Of a stretch of DNA of 64,000 nucleotides, positions 44,551-53,648 are shown in pieces; position 1 is the first letter of the stretch; the number at the start of each line of letters is the position of its first letter. Source of the DNA: Lotus japonicus (lineage: Eukaryota > Streptophyta > Magnoliopsida > Fabales > Fabaceae). The stretch is taken from assembly GCF_012489685.1 (NCBI RefSeq), contig NC_080042.1:62171633-62235632 (forward strand). Direction: 5' to 3'. A program made the translations under genes and the position numbers. The notes beneath the pieces were generated by a model, which ran no database searches, was not told the DNA's origin, and worked only from the letters and a program-made list of their open reading frames with translations.

Positions 44551-46884
44551 TTGCCTTTCAAGCTAAATGAAGATATCAATCCTACAAAGGCAGCACATCC
44601 TGGAATGACTCCTTCTGAACTAAGGGCGGCACAAGAAGAATGTCAACAACTTATCAAACAAGGTTTGATAGAACCAACAAAATCAGAGTGGGCTTGCACG
44701 GCATTTTATGTGAATAAGAGATCAGAACAAGTCAGGCAAAAGAAAAGGCTTGTAGTGGATTATCGTCCTTTGAACCAATTCATCAAAGATGATAAGTTTC
44801 CATTGCCAAAAATCTATTCTCTTTATTCCTACATAAAGAATGCCCACATCTTTTCAAAATTTGATATGAAGTCAGGATTTTGGCAACTTGGCCTTGATCC
44901 AAAAGACAGACCTAAGACGGCTTTCTGCATTCCAAATGCCCATTACCAATGGACAGTCCTTCCATTTGGCCTCAAAGTTGCACCATCATTATTCCAGAAA
45001 GCCATGACAAAAATCTTTGAACCAATACTGCATACCTCTTTGGTGTATATTGATGATGTACTTTTATTCTCTCATGATGAAGAAAGTCATAAAAAGTTCC
45101 TTCAACAGTTCTATGACATATGTAGCAAGCATGGTGTCATGCTATCATCCAGGAAATCTCAAATTGCAACAAAGGAGGTAGACTTCTTAGGAATGCACTT
45201 TACTGAAGGAAAGTTTGTCCCACAACCTCATATTGTTGAAGAACTTCCAAAGTTCCCTGATGAAGGGCTCACTATAAAGCAAATCCAACAATTTCTTGGA
45301 ATCTTGAATTACATTAGAGATTTCATTCCTCATGTCTCTAAATATACTTCAAAGCTTTCCAAGATGTTAAGGAAGAATGCACCGCCATGGGGAAAAGAAC
45401 AAACAGAAGCAATAAAATTCTTGAAAAAAGCTGCCCAGAATCCTCCTCCTTTGAAGATTCCTGGAGATGGAAAAAGAATTCTACAAACTGATGCAAGTGA
45501 TCACTACTGGGCTGCAGTATTGATTGAAGAAATTGATGGCCAGAAACTCTATTGTGGGCATGCTAGTGGTCAGTTTAAAGATGCTGAACTTCATTATCAT
45601 ACTACCTTTAAGGAGACATTGGCAGTCAAGTATGGGATCAAGAGGTTTGATTTTCATCTCAGAGGACATCATTTTGAAGTTCAAATTGATAACTCATCAT
45701 TCCCAAAAATGCTTGAGTTCAAAAACAAAACTCCTCCCAATCCTCAAATTCTCAGGCTCAAAGAATGGTTCTCCCTGTATGATTTTTCTGTAAAACATGT
45801 CCAAGGGTCCAAGAACCTCATTCCAGACTATCTTTCTAGACCTAAACAGCAAGGAAAATCCATCCAAATGATTTCATCCACCAATTCCTATCCTCTCATC
45901 ATGATGAATACTGATCCATCATCTTCCTCTTCAGCTCCTTCAGCTAGAAAGAAATACTTTCCACCTGAACTTTCGACGGACTTTTTGAATCCAAGCATTA
46001 TTAGAAGATTTGCTGAAGATCACATGTTTCATTATTTAGCACTATCTCTGCATAAACATGACATTATACCAAAGGCCACCTGGTTTCACCCTGCAGCTCC
46101 TTTTCTAAATATTTTTGCCCTTTTATCAGGACAACCTTTCATTGAGGAAGACTTATGGTATTTATGGTGTACTACTTTACTCCATAATTATCCTATTTTA
46201 TTCCCGACTATGAAGATGATTGAGTTTTTAGAAAATCCAGAGAATGAATCCTCATTACTTTGGAATTTGCTAGAGTGGTACCAACCACTGGATCTTTGGA
46301 AGAAAAATCTCCATTCAGAGCTTGAAAGAATGGAGACTTGGAAGCTAAGTAAAGAAGAACAAGCTCAATATGTTACTGTTGCAATAATTCATCGTCCTTA
46401 CTTCCAACATCCTACAACAAAGTTCCTTTGGACTCAAAATCAAGTTAGAATTTGGTCAACATTTCCCAATATCTCGATCTTCCAAGGAGAAGACAAGCCT
46501 CCCTTTCATCAAGCTTATATGATAATTCAGCTCCATGAGTTGAATGGAACTTATGGTGAAGTGATTAACCTTAGTTCCACATGTTCTCATCTAAAGCCGA
46601 TGGATATTATCTGCTTTCCTCTAAAGGAAGATCATCTTACTATTCATGATCAGGGAGAAAAAGTAATGCCAGCTATTAGGAGTGTTACTGACAAGACTCT
46701 TAGTGCAGTAGACCTGAGTGGACCAGGTTATGTGATAATGCAAGATGCACAAGACCCTTATCCAGAACCATCTCAAGAGCATGAACCAGAAGAACTTGAA
46801 CCAATGCTTTTTTATGACACGAGTAATTTGTCTGACATGAACATGTCACCAGAACATGAGCCTATACGTAAAAGATGGAACTAG
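44551..46884 (+). CDS. Endogenous pararetrovirus: reverse transcriptase / RNase H ORF with an unassigned C-terminal domain
   Basis: A 777-codon open frame. The reverse transcriptase occupies about residues 55-220, with VVDYRPLN, FDMKSGFWQL and the catalytic YIDDVLLF (about 45046). The connection and RNase H follow, from LQTDASDHYWAAVL (about 45481) to HVQGSKNLIPDYLSR (residue 430). The last 340 or so residues (45850-46884) contain no integrase zinc finger or DDE core. Together with the coat-protein, protease, RT order this argues for Caulimoviridae rather than Ty3/gypsy. That tail (PYFQHPTTKFLW, MIIQLHELNGTYGEV) is unrecognised. The upstream domains are broken, so a complete polyprotein is not encoded. 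Expression is unknown. Confidence 0.75.
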   Translation: MPFKLNEDINPTKAAHPGMTPSELRAAQEECQQLIKQGLIEPTKSEWACTAFYVNKRSEQVRQKKRLVVDYRPLNQFIKDDKFPLPKIYSLYSYIKNAHIFSKFDMKSGFWQLGLDPKDRPKTAFCIPNAHYQWTVLPFGLKVAPSLFQKAMTKIFEPILHTSLVYIDDVLLFSHDEESHKKFLQQFYDICSKHGVMLSSRKSQIATKEVDFLGMHFTEGKFVPQPHIVEELPKFPDEGLTIKQIQQFLGILNYIRDFIPHVSKYTSKLSKMLRKNAPPWGKEQTEAIKFLKKAAQNPPPLKIPGDGKRILQTDASDHYWAAVLIEEIDGQKLYCGHASGQFKDAELHYHTTFKETLAVKYGIKRFDFHLRGHHFEVQIDNSSFPKMLEFKNKTPPNPQILRLKEWFSLYDFSVKHVQGSKNLIPDYLSRPKQQGKSIQMISSTNSYPLIMMNTDPSSSSSAPSARKKYFPPELSTDFLNPSIIRRFAEDHMFHYLALSLHKHDIIPKATWFHPAAPFLNIFALLSGQPFIEEDLWYLWCTTLLHNYPILFPTMKMIEFLENPENESSLLWNLLEWYQPLDLWKKNLHSELERMETWKLSKEEQAQYVTVAIIHRPYFQHPTTKFLWTQNQVRIWSTFPNISIFQGEDKPPFHQAYMIIQLHELNGTYGEVINLSSTCSHLKPMDIICFPLKEDHLTIHDQGEKVMPAIRSVTDKTLSAVDLSGPGYVIMQDAQDPYPEPSQEHEPEELEPMLFYDTSNLSDMNMSPEHEPIRKRWN

Positions 46885-47000
46885 TGTGCCGAGTCATTTG
46901 TCGTCTATTGTAAAATATAAGTTAAATAAAAATCACTAGAAGTGATTATGTAAATATGGTGTGATGATGTCATGATAAAGTCATGATAATGTAAGATAAT
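46885..47000 (+). promoter_or_regulatory. Possible viral-type promoter region with repeated TGATGTCATGAT-like motifs
   Basis: TGATGATGTCATGATAAAGT and then GTCATGATAATGTAAG (about 46961-47000) give closely spaced TGA(T/C)G half-sites downstream of the polymerase ORF. Caulimovirid promoters often carry paired TGACG (as-1) motifs between the last ORF and the transcript start. The match is only approximate. Confidence 0.25.
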
Positions 47001-47383
47001 GATGTTGTAAGTGATGCAATAATGATGTATGCATCCATTACAAATAAAATATATTGTGAGTCAAGAAGAGAAGACTGTCTTTCTTGCAAGTCGTTGGAGA
47101 CTCATTATTATTAAGAAAGTAATCAACATTGACTCAAGTGAAGTTTCCTCCCCAGCAAGAAGAAGCAGCGTGTCCACATTCTCTTACTCTATTTTTCTGC
47201 CACGAATAATAATGTACTGTGTGAGCTAACTTTAATGGTGAGTGGCTTCTATGAAATTCACCATTGACTCAAGTGAAGTCTCCTCGCAAGAAGAAAGCAG
47301 CGTGTATTAAAGGTGAGTGGCTTCTATGCACTACTTCACACAATCTTAATTAACCTCTCTACTTTGCAAACCATCAATCATCT
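47001..47383 (+). promoter_or_regulatory. RLP promoter region with a duplicated segment
   Basis: The phrase ATTGACTCAAGTGAAGT occurs at 47127 and 47264, each followed by TTCCTC/CTCCTC and then by GAAGAAGCAGCGTGT or a close variant. This marks a duplication of about 135 bp directly upstream of the RLP start. The 39250-39410 remnant carries related text. The start ATG of the RLP is taken at 47384. A second Met codon follows immediately. Confidence 0.5.
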
Positions 47384-50300
47384 ATGATGAGAACTAAGCC
47401 GCCAGTCCCATTAGTTTTTGTGATCATGCCATTATTATACTGGATTTCCCTTTGTAACCACATCTTTCTTGTTTCTGGCCTTTGTCTTCATGATCAGATG
47501 TCTTTACTACTCCAACTTAAGAACAACCTCTCCCCATTCACGTCAGAAAGAAGCCACAAGCTGAAGACATGGGATCCAAGTGATGATTGTTGTGCATGGA
47601 TGGGGGTAACATGTGACAACAAGGAACATGTTACTGGTCTTGATCTCAGTGGAGAATCAATCTCTGGTGGATTTGACCATTCAAGCAGTCTTTTCAATCT
47701 CCAACATCTCATGAATCTGAATTTGGCTTATAATGATTTCAATTCTACCATTCCATCTGGATTCAACAAGTTGAAGAATTTAACTTACCTGAACGTGTCA
47801 AATGCTGGCTTTTCAGGGCAGGTTCCAACAGACATTTCACAACTTACAAGGTTGGTTGCTCTTGATTTATCTCCTGGGTACTTTTTTAATCTGACGATCC
47901 AAAGTCTACAAAAGCTTGTTCAAAACCTCACTAGTATACGTCAACTGTATTTGGATGGTATGCAAATAAGAGATGATCAAGGACAAGAATGGTGCAATGC
48001 TTTGTTGCCGCTGCGTGACCTGCAAGAGCTCAGCATGGCATATTGCAATCTCAGAGGACCCCTTGATGATTCTTTGACACGATTTGAGAATCTATCAGTC
48101 ATTATTCTTGATGGCAACAACTTTTCATCCCCGGTGCCTGAGACATTTGCCAATTTTAAGAATCTCACTACCCTCAGTCTTAGAGATTGCAACTTGAATG
48201 GACGATTTCCACCAAAGATCTTCCATATTGCAACGTTGACATATATTGACATATCAAACAATGATAATCTCCATGGTTTCTTTCCAGACTTTCCACTGGG
48301 TGGATCTCTCCATACCATAAGAGTGTATGACACAAACTTCTCTGGAACACTTCCACACTCTATTGGTAACCTGAGGCACTTATCTGAATTGAATCTTCGT
48401 GGTTGTCAATTTAATGGAACACTTCCCAAATCGCTGTCAAACCTCACTGAACTCATTTACCTTGATTTGTCACCTAACAACTTCACAGGTCCATTGCCAT
48501 CATTTGGTATGACCGAAAAACTAACCTACCTCGACCTTTCTCATAATGGATTAAGCAGTGCAATTTCTTCATCTCTTTTTAGGCTTCCATTACTAGAGAA
48601 GATTTATCTTCACAACAACCAGTTTAGTCAGCTTGATGAATTCGGAAATGTGCCTTCCTCTGCATTGACCCTCCTTGACTTGAGTCATAATTCTATTAGT
48701 GGGAGCATTCCTTCATCTCTTTTTAGGCTTCCATTACTAGAGAAGATTTATCTTCACTACAACCAGTTTAGTCAGCTTGATGAATTCGGAAATGTGCCTT
48801 CCTCTGCATTGACCCTCCTTGACTTGAGTCATAATTCTATTAGTGGGAGCATTCCTTCATCTCTTTTTAGGCTTCCATTACTAGAGAAGATTTATCTTCA
48901 CTACAACCAGTTTAGTCAGCTTGATGAATTCGGAAATGTGCCTTCCTCTGCATTGACCCTCCTTGACTTGAGTCATAATTCTATTAGTGGGAGCATTCCT
49001 TCATCTCTTTTTAGGCTTCCATTACTAGAGAAGATTTATCTTCACTATAACCAGTTTAGTCAGCTTGATGAATTCGGAAATGTGCCTTCCTCTGCATTGA
49101 CCCTCCTTGACTTGAGTCATAATTCTATTAGTGGGAGCATTCCTTCATCTCTTTTTAGGCTTCCATTACTAGAGAAGATTTATCTTCACAACAACCAGTT
49201 TAGTCAGCTTGATGAATTCGGAAATGTGCCTTCCTCTGCATTGACCCTCCTTGACTTGAGTCATAATTCTATTAGTGGGAGCATTCCTTCATCTCTTTTT
49301 AGGCTTCCATTACTAGAGAAGATTTATCTTCACTACAACCAGTTTAGTCAGCTTGATGAATTCGGAAATGTGCCTTCCTCTGCATTGACCCTCCTTGACT
49401 TGAGTCATAATTCTATTAGTGGGAACATTCCTTCATCTCTTTTTAGGCTCCCATTACTAGAGGAGATTGATCTTCATGACAACCAGTTTAGCCAGCTTGA
49501 TGAATTCACAAATGGGTCTGTCTCTGTATTGAGCTCCCTTGATTTAAGCAACAATGATCTATCAGGGCCTTTTCCAGAGTTTATCTTCCATCTCGGTGCA
49601 CTATCATACCTTAGTCTTTCCTCTAACAAGTTCCATGGACCATTGCAGCTAAATAGGCTTTTATCGCTTATAAATTTATATGATCTGGACATTTCATACA
49701 ACAACTGGTCAGATAATGTGGATATAAATTTTGAAAGCTTTCCCAGACTATTCTATCTATATATGGCATCCTGCAACTTGAAAGCTTTCCCTAGTTTCTT
49801 GAGAAATCAATCCACATTATTCTCTCTAGACCTTTCCAAGAATCAAATTCATGGAGTAGTGCCCAATTGGCTTTGGGAACTAAATCTTTACTACCTTAAT
49901 ATTTCAAGCAATTTGCTGACTGATTTGGAAGGACCTATTCAAAAGCTGAACAATGTTTCTTCCTTGAATTACCTTGACCTTCATAACAACCAACTACAGG
50001 GGCCAATACCTATTTTTCCTGTAAATGTTGCCTATGTGGATTACTCGAGGAACAGATTTAGCTCTGTTATCCCACAAGATATTGGTGATTATATGTCCTC
50101 AGCGATTTTTCTCACTCTTTCAGACAATAAATTCCATGGCAACATCCCAGATTCCCTCTGCAATGCTACATGCCTTCAATTGCTTGATCTTTCAACTAAC
50201 AACTTTACAGGAACAATTCCCTCTTGTTTAATGACAATGGCTAAGCCTGGGAACCTTAAGGTATTAAATTTGAGGGACAACAACCTCAAAGGCACTATCC

Positions 50301-51106
50301 CAGATATGTTTCCAGCTTCTTGTTTTCTAAGCACGCTGAATCTCCGTGGAAATCAATTGCATGGGCCAATTCCAAAATCCCTTGCCCAGTGCTCCACATT
50401 AGAGGTATTGGACCTTGGAAAAAATCATATTACTGGTGGCTTCCCATGCTTTTTGAAAAACATATCCACACTCCGTGTCCTAATTTTGCGAAACAACAGA
50501 TTTCAAGGTTCCTTAGGATGTGGACAAGCCAATGATGAGCCGTGGAAAATTCTTCAAATCATGGACATCGCTTTTGACAACTTTAGTGGCACACTAAAGG
50601 GAAAATATTTCAAAAACTGGGAAACAATGATGCATGATGAAGAAGATCAATATGTATCAAATTTTATCCACACGGAATTTACAAGAGGAAGCGTGTATTA
50701 TCAGGACAGCGTGACAGTGATCAACAAAGGTCTGCAAATGGAGTTGGTTAAAATTCTGAATATCTTCACATCCATTGATTTCTCATCAAACCATTTTGAA
50801 GGACCAATACCAGAGGAGCTTATGGATTTTAAAGCACTCCATGTTCTCAACCTTTCAAACAATGCTCTCTCTGGTGAGATCCCATCATCCATAGGGAACC
50901 TGAAACAGCTGGAGTCATTGGACATCTCACAGAACTCTCTGCACGGAGAAATTCCGGGGCAGCTTGCAAGTTTGACATTCCTTTCTTATCTGAACCTCTC
51001 CTTCAATCATTTGGTGGGGAAGATCCCAACAAGTACCCAACGGGAATTGAGTTTGGTGCCCCACCCCTTAGGCTTTGCACCCCACTTTATTAAATACGGA
51101 ATTTAA
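47384..51106 (+). CDS. LRR receptor-like protein (Ve/Cf type), prematurely terminated by a MITE
   Basis: RLPs of this type are cell-surface immune or developmental receptors that lack a kinase and signal through partner kinases. The single-exon frame has 1240 codons. A signal peptide with a hydrophobic core (about residues 8-31) is followed by an LRRNT region (CLHDQMSLLLQLKNNL, DDCCAWMGVTCD), many 24-residue extracellular LRRs, and an island region near YYQDSVTVINKGL with the last LRRs ending NHLVGKIPTSTQ. At 51042 a 263-bp MITE interrupts the frame and adds a short foreign tail ending at 51106. The acidic domain, transmembrane helix and short cytosolic tail are left out of frame at 51314-51583. 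The product would be a secreted ectodomain unless the MITE is spliced out. Six near-identical double LRRs lie at 48567-49430. Confidence 0.9.
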   Translation: MMRTKPPVPLVFVIMPLLYWISLCNHIFLVSGLCLHDQMSLLLQLKNNLSPFTSERSHKLKTWDPSDDCCAWMGVTCDNKEHVTGLDLSGESISGGFDHSSSLFNLQHLMNLNLAYNDFNSTIPSGFNKLKNLTYLNVSNAGFSGQVPTDISQLTRLVALDLSPGYFFNLTIQSLQKLVQNLTSIRQLYLDGMQIRDDQGQEWCNALLPLRDLQELSMAYCNLRGPLDDSLTRFENLSVIILDGNNFSSPVPETFANFKNLTTLSLRDCNLNGRFPPKIFHIATLTYIDISNNDNLHGFFPDFPLGGSLHTIRVYDTNFSGTLPHSIGNLRHLSELNLRGCQFNGTLPKSLSNLTELIYLDLSPNNFTGPLPSFGMTEKLTYLDLSHNGLSSAISSSLFRLPLLEKIYLHNNQFSQLDEFGNVPSSALTLLDLSHNSISGSIPSSLFRLPLLEKIYLHYNQFSQLDEFGNVPSSALTLLDLSHNSISGSIPSSLFRLPLLEKIYLHYNQFSQLDEFGNVPSSALTLLDLSHNSISGSIPSSLFRLPLLEKIYLHYNQFSQLDEFGNVPSSALTLLDLSHNSISGSIPSSLFRLPLLEKIYLHNNQFSQLDEFGNVPSSALTLLDLSHNSISGSIPSSLFRLPLLEKIYLHYNQFSQLDEFGNVPSSALTLLDLSHNSISGNIPSSLFRLPLLEEIDLHDNQFSQLDEFTNGSVSVLSSLDLSNNDLSGPFPEFIFHLGALSYLSLSSNKFHGPLQLNRLLSLINLYDLDISYNNWSDNVDINFESFPRLFYLYMASCNLKAFPSFLRNQSTLFSLDLSKNQIHGVVPNWLWELNLYYLNISSNLLTDLEGPIQKLNNVSSLNYLDLHNNQLQGPIPIFPVNVAYVDYSRNRFSSVIPQDIGDYMSSAIFLTLSDNKFHGNIPDSLCNATCLQLLDLSTNNFTGTIPSCLMTMAKPGNLKVLNLRDNNLKGTIPDMFPASCFLSTLNLRGNQLHGPIPKSLAQCSTLEVLDLGKNHITGGFPCFLKNISTLRVLILRNNRFQGSLGCGQANDEPWKILQIMDIAFDNFSGTLKGKYFKNWETMMHDEEDQYVSNFIHTEFTRGSVYYQDSVTVINKGLQMELVKILNIFTSIDFSSNHFEGPIPEELMDFKALHVLNLSNNALSGEIPSSIGNLKQLESLDISQNSLHGEIPGQLASLTFLSYLNLSFNHLVGKIPTSTQRELSLVPHPLGFAPHFIKYGI
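48567..49430 (+). repeat. Six tandem 144-bp repeats encoding double LRRs
   Basis: Units start at 48567, 48711, 48855, 48999, 49143 and 49287, each with CTTCATCTCTTTTTAGGCTT. Each encodes 48 residues, that is two LRRs (SSLFRLPLLEKIYLH and LDEFGNVPSSALTLLDLSHN). Differences are few (HNNQ versus HYNQ, and the unit ends). A diverged seventh unit begins at 49431 (EEIDLHDNQ). In-frame period and near identity indicate very recent unequal crossing over. Confidence 0.95.
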
Positions 51107-51304
51107 AGTTCCGTATCAATACGGAAAATAAAATTCCGTATCTGTTTTAGTATATAATGAGTGGTTGAAAATGTGACACGCATGCTTAAATACAGTACGG
51201 AATTTTAAGTTCCGTATTCAATAGGGAGAATACGGAATTTTAAATTCCGTATTTGATAAAATGGGGTGCCAAGCCCCATAGGTGGGGTGCCAAACCCAAC
51301 TCCC
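51042..51304. mobile_element. Mutator-type MITE, 263 bp, inside the RLP coding sequence
   Basis: A perfect 9-bp target duplication GTACCCAAC flanks it (51033-51041 and 51305-51313). The ends are inverted repeats: GGGAATTGAGTTTGGTGCCC and GGGAGTTGGGTTTGGCACCC. The interior has several copies of TACGGAATTT(T)AA and its complement TTCCGTAT, forming nested hairpins. Insertion plus duplication adds 272 bp, which shifts the RLP frame by two and introduces a stop. Confidence 0.92.
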
Positions 51305-51313
51305 GTACCCAAC

Positions 51314-51583
51314 TTCAGTCATTTGAAGCATCTTCCTTTGAAGGAAATGATGGACTACATGGACCTCCGTTGGATGTAAAACCAGATGGTAAAAAGCAAG
51401 AGTTGCTAACGCAACCAGCATGCAAAAGGCTGGCTTGTACAGTTGATTGGAATTTTTTAAGTGCGGAGTTGGGATTTTCTTGTGGCATTGGAATTGTCAT
51501 CTTTCCCCTCTTGTTTTGGAAGCAATGGAGGATATGGTATTGGAAACTTCTGGACCAAATTCTTTGCTGGATCTTCCCTTAGC
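51314..51583 (+). pseudogene. Severed C-terminal end of the RLP (acidic domain, transmembrane helix)
   Basis: Directly after the MITE target duplication the frame reads SFEASSFEGNDGLHGPPLDV, the usual post-LRR motif of RLPs. A Cys pair follows (PACKRLACTVDW) and then a hydrophobic helix (LGFSCGIGIVIFPLLFW) and a basic/aromatic tail. A stop occurs at about 51580. It is the natural continuation of the gene at 47384 but lies in another frame. Confidence 0.85.
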
Positions 51584-51629
51584 TATATCTTGATTATGTA
51601 ACTCAAGGAGGACAGAAGTACACTGTTTT

Positions 51630-52170
51630 AAGGTGGTGGCGCCAGTGATCAGTGAGGGTGCTAATAAGTTGTGATGTAATCTGAAACCTTTCCCTCTTAA
51701 TTTCCTAGCTAATTATGTTGTTGTTTGTATGGGTTTATTTGAGTGGTGATATGATATGTACTAGAACTTTGAAGAGACATTCTTCTTGATTTAAAGAAAA
51801 AGTGTCATAGGGAGTGGAGGTGTTCAGTGTTTCATTCAAAATAAAAAGAGATGAGCTGATCATAAAATCAGACCATTTCAATGTCATAGGAAGTGTTGGT
51901 ATTCAGTGTTTCATGCAGCCATATATCCATGAGCAAAACTTTGGCGTTAGTGATCATTGAGTGTGCTAATAAATTGTGGTGTGATCTGAAAGCTTTCACT
52001 CTTAATTTTCTAATTATGTTGTTGTTTGAGTTTATTTCTTAAAGTGAACAGCACAAATAAAAGTGAGGAGGGATATGATATAAGAACTTTGAAGAGACAC
52101 TCTTCTTGGTTTAAAGAAAATAATGTCTTTCAAAATCAAAACAGATGAGCTGATCATAACTATAGACTTC
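51630..52170 (+). repeat. Diverged tandem duplication downstream of the RLP, about 306-bp offset
   Basis: GGTGGCGCCAGTGATCAGTGAGGGTGCTAATAA-type text (51635) recurs as TTTGGCGTTAGTGATCATTG at about 51940. TCTTAATTT and ATTATGTTGTTGTTTG follow in both, and AGAACTTTGAAGAGACA(T/C)TCTTCTTG occurs at 51762 and 52084. It probably represents a duplicated 3' UTR and terminator region. No coding potential. Confidence 0.7.
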
Positions 52171-52438
52171 TTAATCAGACCATTTCGACATTTATCCTTT
52201 TCTATATTTTCTACCAACAGATCCAAGAAATACTATTAAAAGGTAACATATAAAAAGATATAGCTCATTAGTTACTTTTGATTAGCTACTTTTATTATTT
52301 TACATGAGCCTATTAACTTTCTAAATTCAGCTGTACTTATCATCTTTCTTTGTTGTTCCTTCAAGTACTAGTTTCATTGTTGCATTGAATTTCTAACTAG
52401 TGTGGAGTTCCCAGTGAAAACTTGAAATGCATCAATAT

Positions 52439-53648
52439 TGTAAGATCAAGTTTTGATCGAGTAGTACAACTCTATGTTTTGATGATTACAAGTTAATCTT
52501 TTGATATGAACAATTGTGGTACTCTAACGTGTTTTTCTGAGTGTGCTATTTACAGGCTCTGACCTCAACTCAATCTCACACAAATCAGAAGCACTGTGTA
52601 TAAAGGGTAACCCAAGCAACGTTTTCGCATTCACCATGTTCAGTATGAACAGTGGAAAAGCTTCAGAAGTTCTGAAGCTATACAAACTCTGATGTGGACT
52701 CAGTCGCTAGAAGCTCTGAAGATCCAGAAGTTCTGATAACCAAGAAACACTGAAGGTTCAGATGTTCTGATGGTGTAGAAGACTCTGAAGATCCAGAAGC
52801 TGAATAGTGGAAACTCTGAAGTCCAGAAGCAAGAAACTCTGAAGGCCATGTTCTTCCCTCTGAGTTCAGAATCAGAAGATACAATGGTCAGAGGATCTGT
52901 GCTTTCCCTCTGACTCTGATCAACCGGCTTCACAAGTTCCAATACGAAGCATTCCTCTGATCAGAAGTCTCCTAGGTTAAAAGGTCAAGTCGCTATCCAA
53001 GTACAAAAGCAAGTGTACCTTCCTGACGACCTACCTAACGTTCTCAGCCACAGCAGAAGCTGGATTTTCCAGAACTGCCCTCCAACGGTAGCATTTCTCA
53101 TGCAACGCTCAACCCTAATCCTTGGAGTATATATAGAGGCTGAAGATTGAAAGAAGCGGCGAGAAGAAGTAACACATACGCGCAAGACATATTCAAAATA
53201 TTCTAAGCTTTCTTTCATCTGAAATTCATTGAGTTTACTATTAGCTTTTTAGAAGCAAATCTCTTGTAAACATTTCTTTGATAAACAGTTTGTTTAGTTC
53301 CTTTAGGAGATCAAGGTTGATCGGATCCTAGAGAAGACTAAGAGAGTGAATCTTAGTGTGAGCTAAGTCAGTGTAATTGTTAGTCACTTGTAGGTTTCAA
53401 GTGCAGTTGTAACTCTTACCTGATTAGTGGATTGCCTTCATTCTAAGAAGGAAGAAATCACCTTAACGGGTGGACTGGAGTAGCTTGAGTGATTTATCAA
53501 GTGAACCAGGATAAAATCCTTGTGTGCTTCTCTATCTCTTATCTTTAGCACTTAAGTTCTCGAAAGATTTGTCAAAATCTTTAAGGTGGAAGTTTTGTAC
53601 TGAAAACGTTATTCAAACCCCCCCTTTCTACCGTTTTTCATACCTTCA
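52439..53648 (+). mobile_element. Solo LTR of a SIRE-like Copia element, 1210 bp
   Basis: Flanked by the 5-bp duplication AATAT (52434-52438 and 53649-53653) with TG...CA ends (TGTAAGATCAAG and TTTTTCATACCTTCA). It shares with the LTR at 34846 the GATGATTACAAG start region, the CTCTGAAGATCCAGAAG repeat stretch (52665-52850), TTAACGGGTGGACTGGA and the 3' end. The two copies are clearly diverged, so they are separate insertions of related elements. Confidence 0.9.

Noticed and set aside
44551..46884. Ty3/gypsy retrotransposon pol
   Set aside because: RT and RNase H alone would allow this, but there is no integrase after RNase H, no LTR or primer site around it, and the upstream region has a coat-protein-like basic Cys/His tail.
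48567..49430. CRISPR-like or satellite array
   Set aside because: Repeats are directly adjacent, in frame and coding for LRRs. There are no spacers.
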